Shown one piece after another: positions 5,091-5,129 of a stretch of DNA of 5,129 bases. The DNA is taken from contig SXHE01000784.1 of the NCBI GenBank assembly GCA_005773755.1, positions 1-5,129 of the forward strand, in the 5' to 3' direction. Within the stretch, counting starts at the first letter, position 1. Each line of letters opens with the position of its first letter. This DNA is from Planctomycetia bacterium. GTDB taxonomy: Bacteria; Planctomycetota; Planctomycetia; Gemmatales; Gemmataceae. The notes below the pieces were generated by a model. It made no database searches, was not told the origin of the DNA, and saw nothing but the letters and a program-made list of their open reading frames with translations. Both the position numbers and the translations under genes were made by a program.

Positions 5091-5129
5091 AGCCCCGAAG
5101 GGGCGACCGAGAATAGCCCAGGGTGGAGC
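5091..5129. repeat. Possible dispersed palindromic intergenic element, cut by the window end
   Basis: The sequence GCCCC-GAA-GGGGC (5092-5104) is a short perfect hairpin, followed by a non-coding block containing AGCCCAGGGT (5114-5123). The style, a GCCCCGAAGGGGC hairpin followed by a CCCAGGG arm, resembles repeated intergenic elements I recall from planctomycete genomes, but I could not verify this. If it is such an element, the matching ACCCTGGG arm should lie just beyond the window. It lacks a trailing T run on either strand, so it is not a typical terminator. Confidence 0.35.

Noticed and set aside
5091..5106. The GCCCCGAAGGGGC hairpin as a terminator
   Set aside because: The stem is only five base pairs, no T run follows it on either strand, and the TTTT lies on the wrong side for the plus strand.

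Overview
The window looks like chromosomal DNA of a planctomycete, probably a Gemmata-type organism. The reasons are the strong GC richness with G or C at most third codon positions, the planctomycete style of the export lipoprotein, and a small secreted Cys-containing protein with an FGYFQTQWRKW motif of a kind I associate with that phylum. The assignment comes from recognition of sequence style, not from a search.

Layout. From 1024 leftward, running off the window, is a minus-strand gene for a Wzz/GumC-type polysaccharide co-polymerase. A gene-free divergent region of about 590 bases (1025-1617) follows and carries candidate sigma-54-like promoters. On the plus strand come a Wza-type polysaccharide export lipoprotein (1618-2715) ending in a very long hairpin, then two small exported proteins of unknown function in tandem (2890-3423, Gly-rich; 3460-3993, Cys-containing and Pro-rich) ending in a second hairpin terminator, then a GalE/WbpP-type NAD-dependent sugar-nucleotide epimerase (4068-5009). 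The last 120 bases hold hairpins and the start of what may be a dispersed palindromic element cut by the window edge.

How the genes fit together. The co-polymerase (inner membrane, chain length) and the export lipoprotein (outer membrane, translocation) are the two classical partners of a Wzx/Wzy-type or synthase-type exopolysaccharide or capsule pathway. The epimerase could supply a precursor sugar nucleotide such as UDP-Gal, UDP-GalNAc or UDP-GalNAcA. The two secreted proteins sit inside the locus and may be matrix or envelope components, but that rests on position only. The hairpins suggest four transcription units: co-polymerase (minus), export lipoprotein, the two small secreted proteins together, and the epimerase.

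I found no CRISPR array, tRNA, rRNA, insertion sequence or defence system. The least explained parts are the two small exported proteins, the two-fold internal repetition in the export lipoprotein, and the divergent control region.
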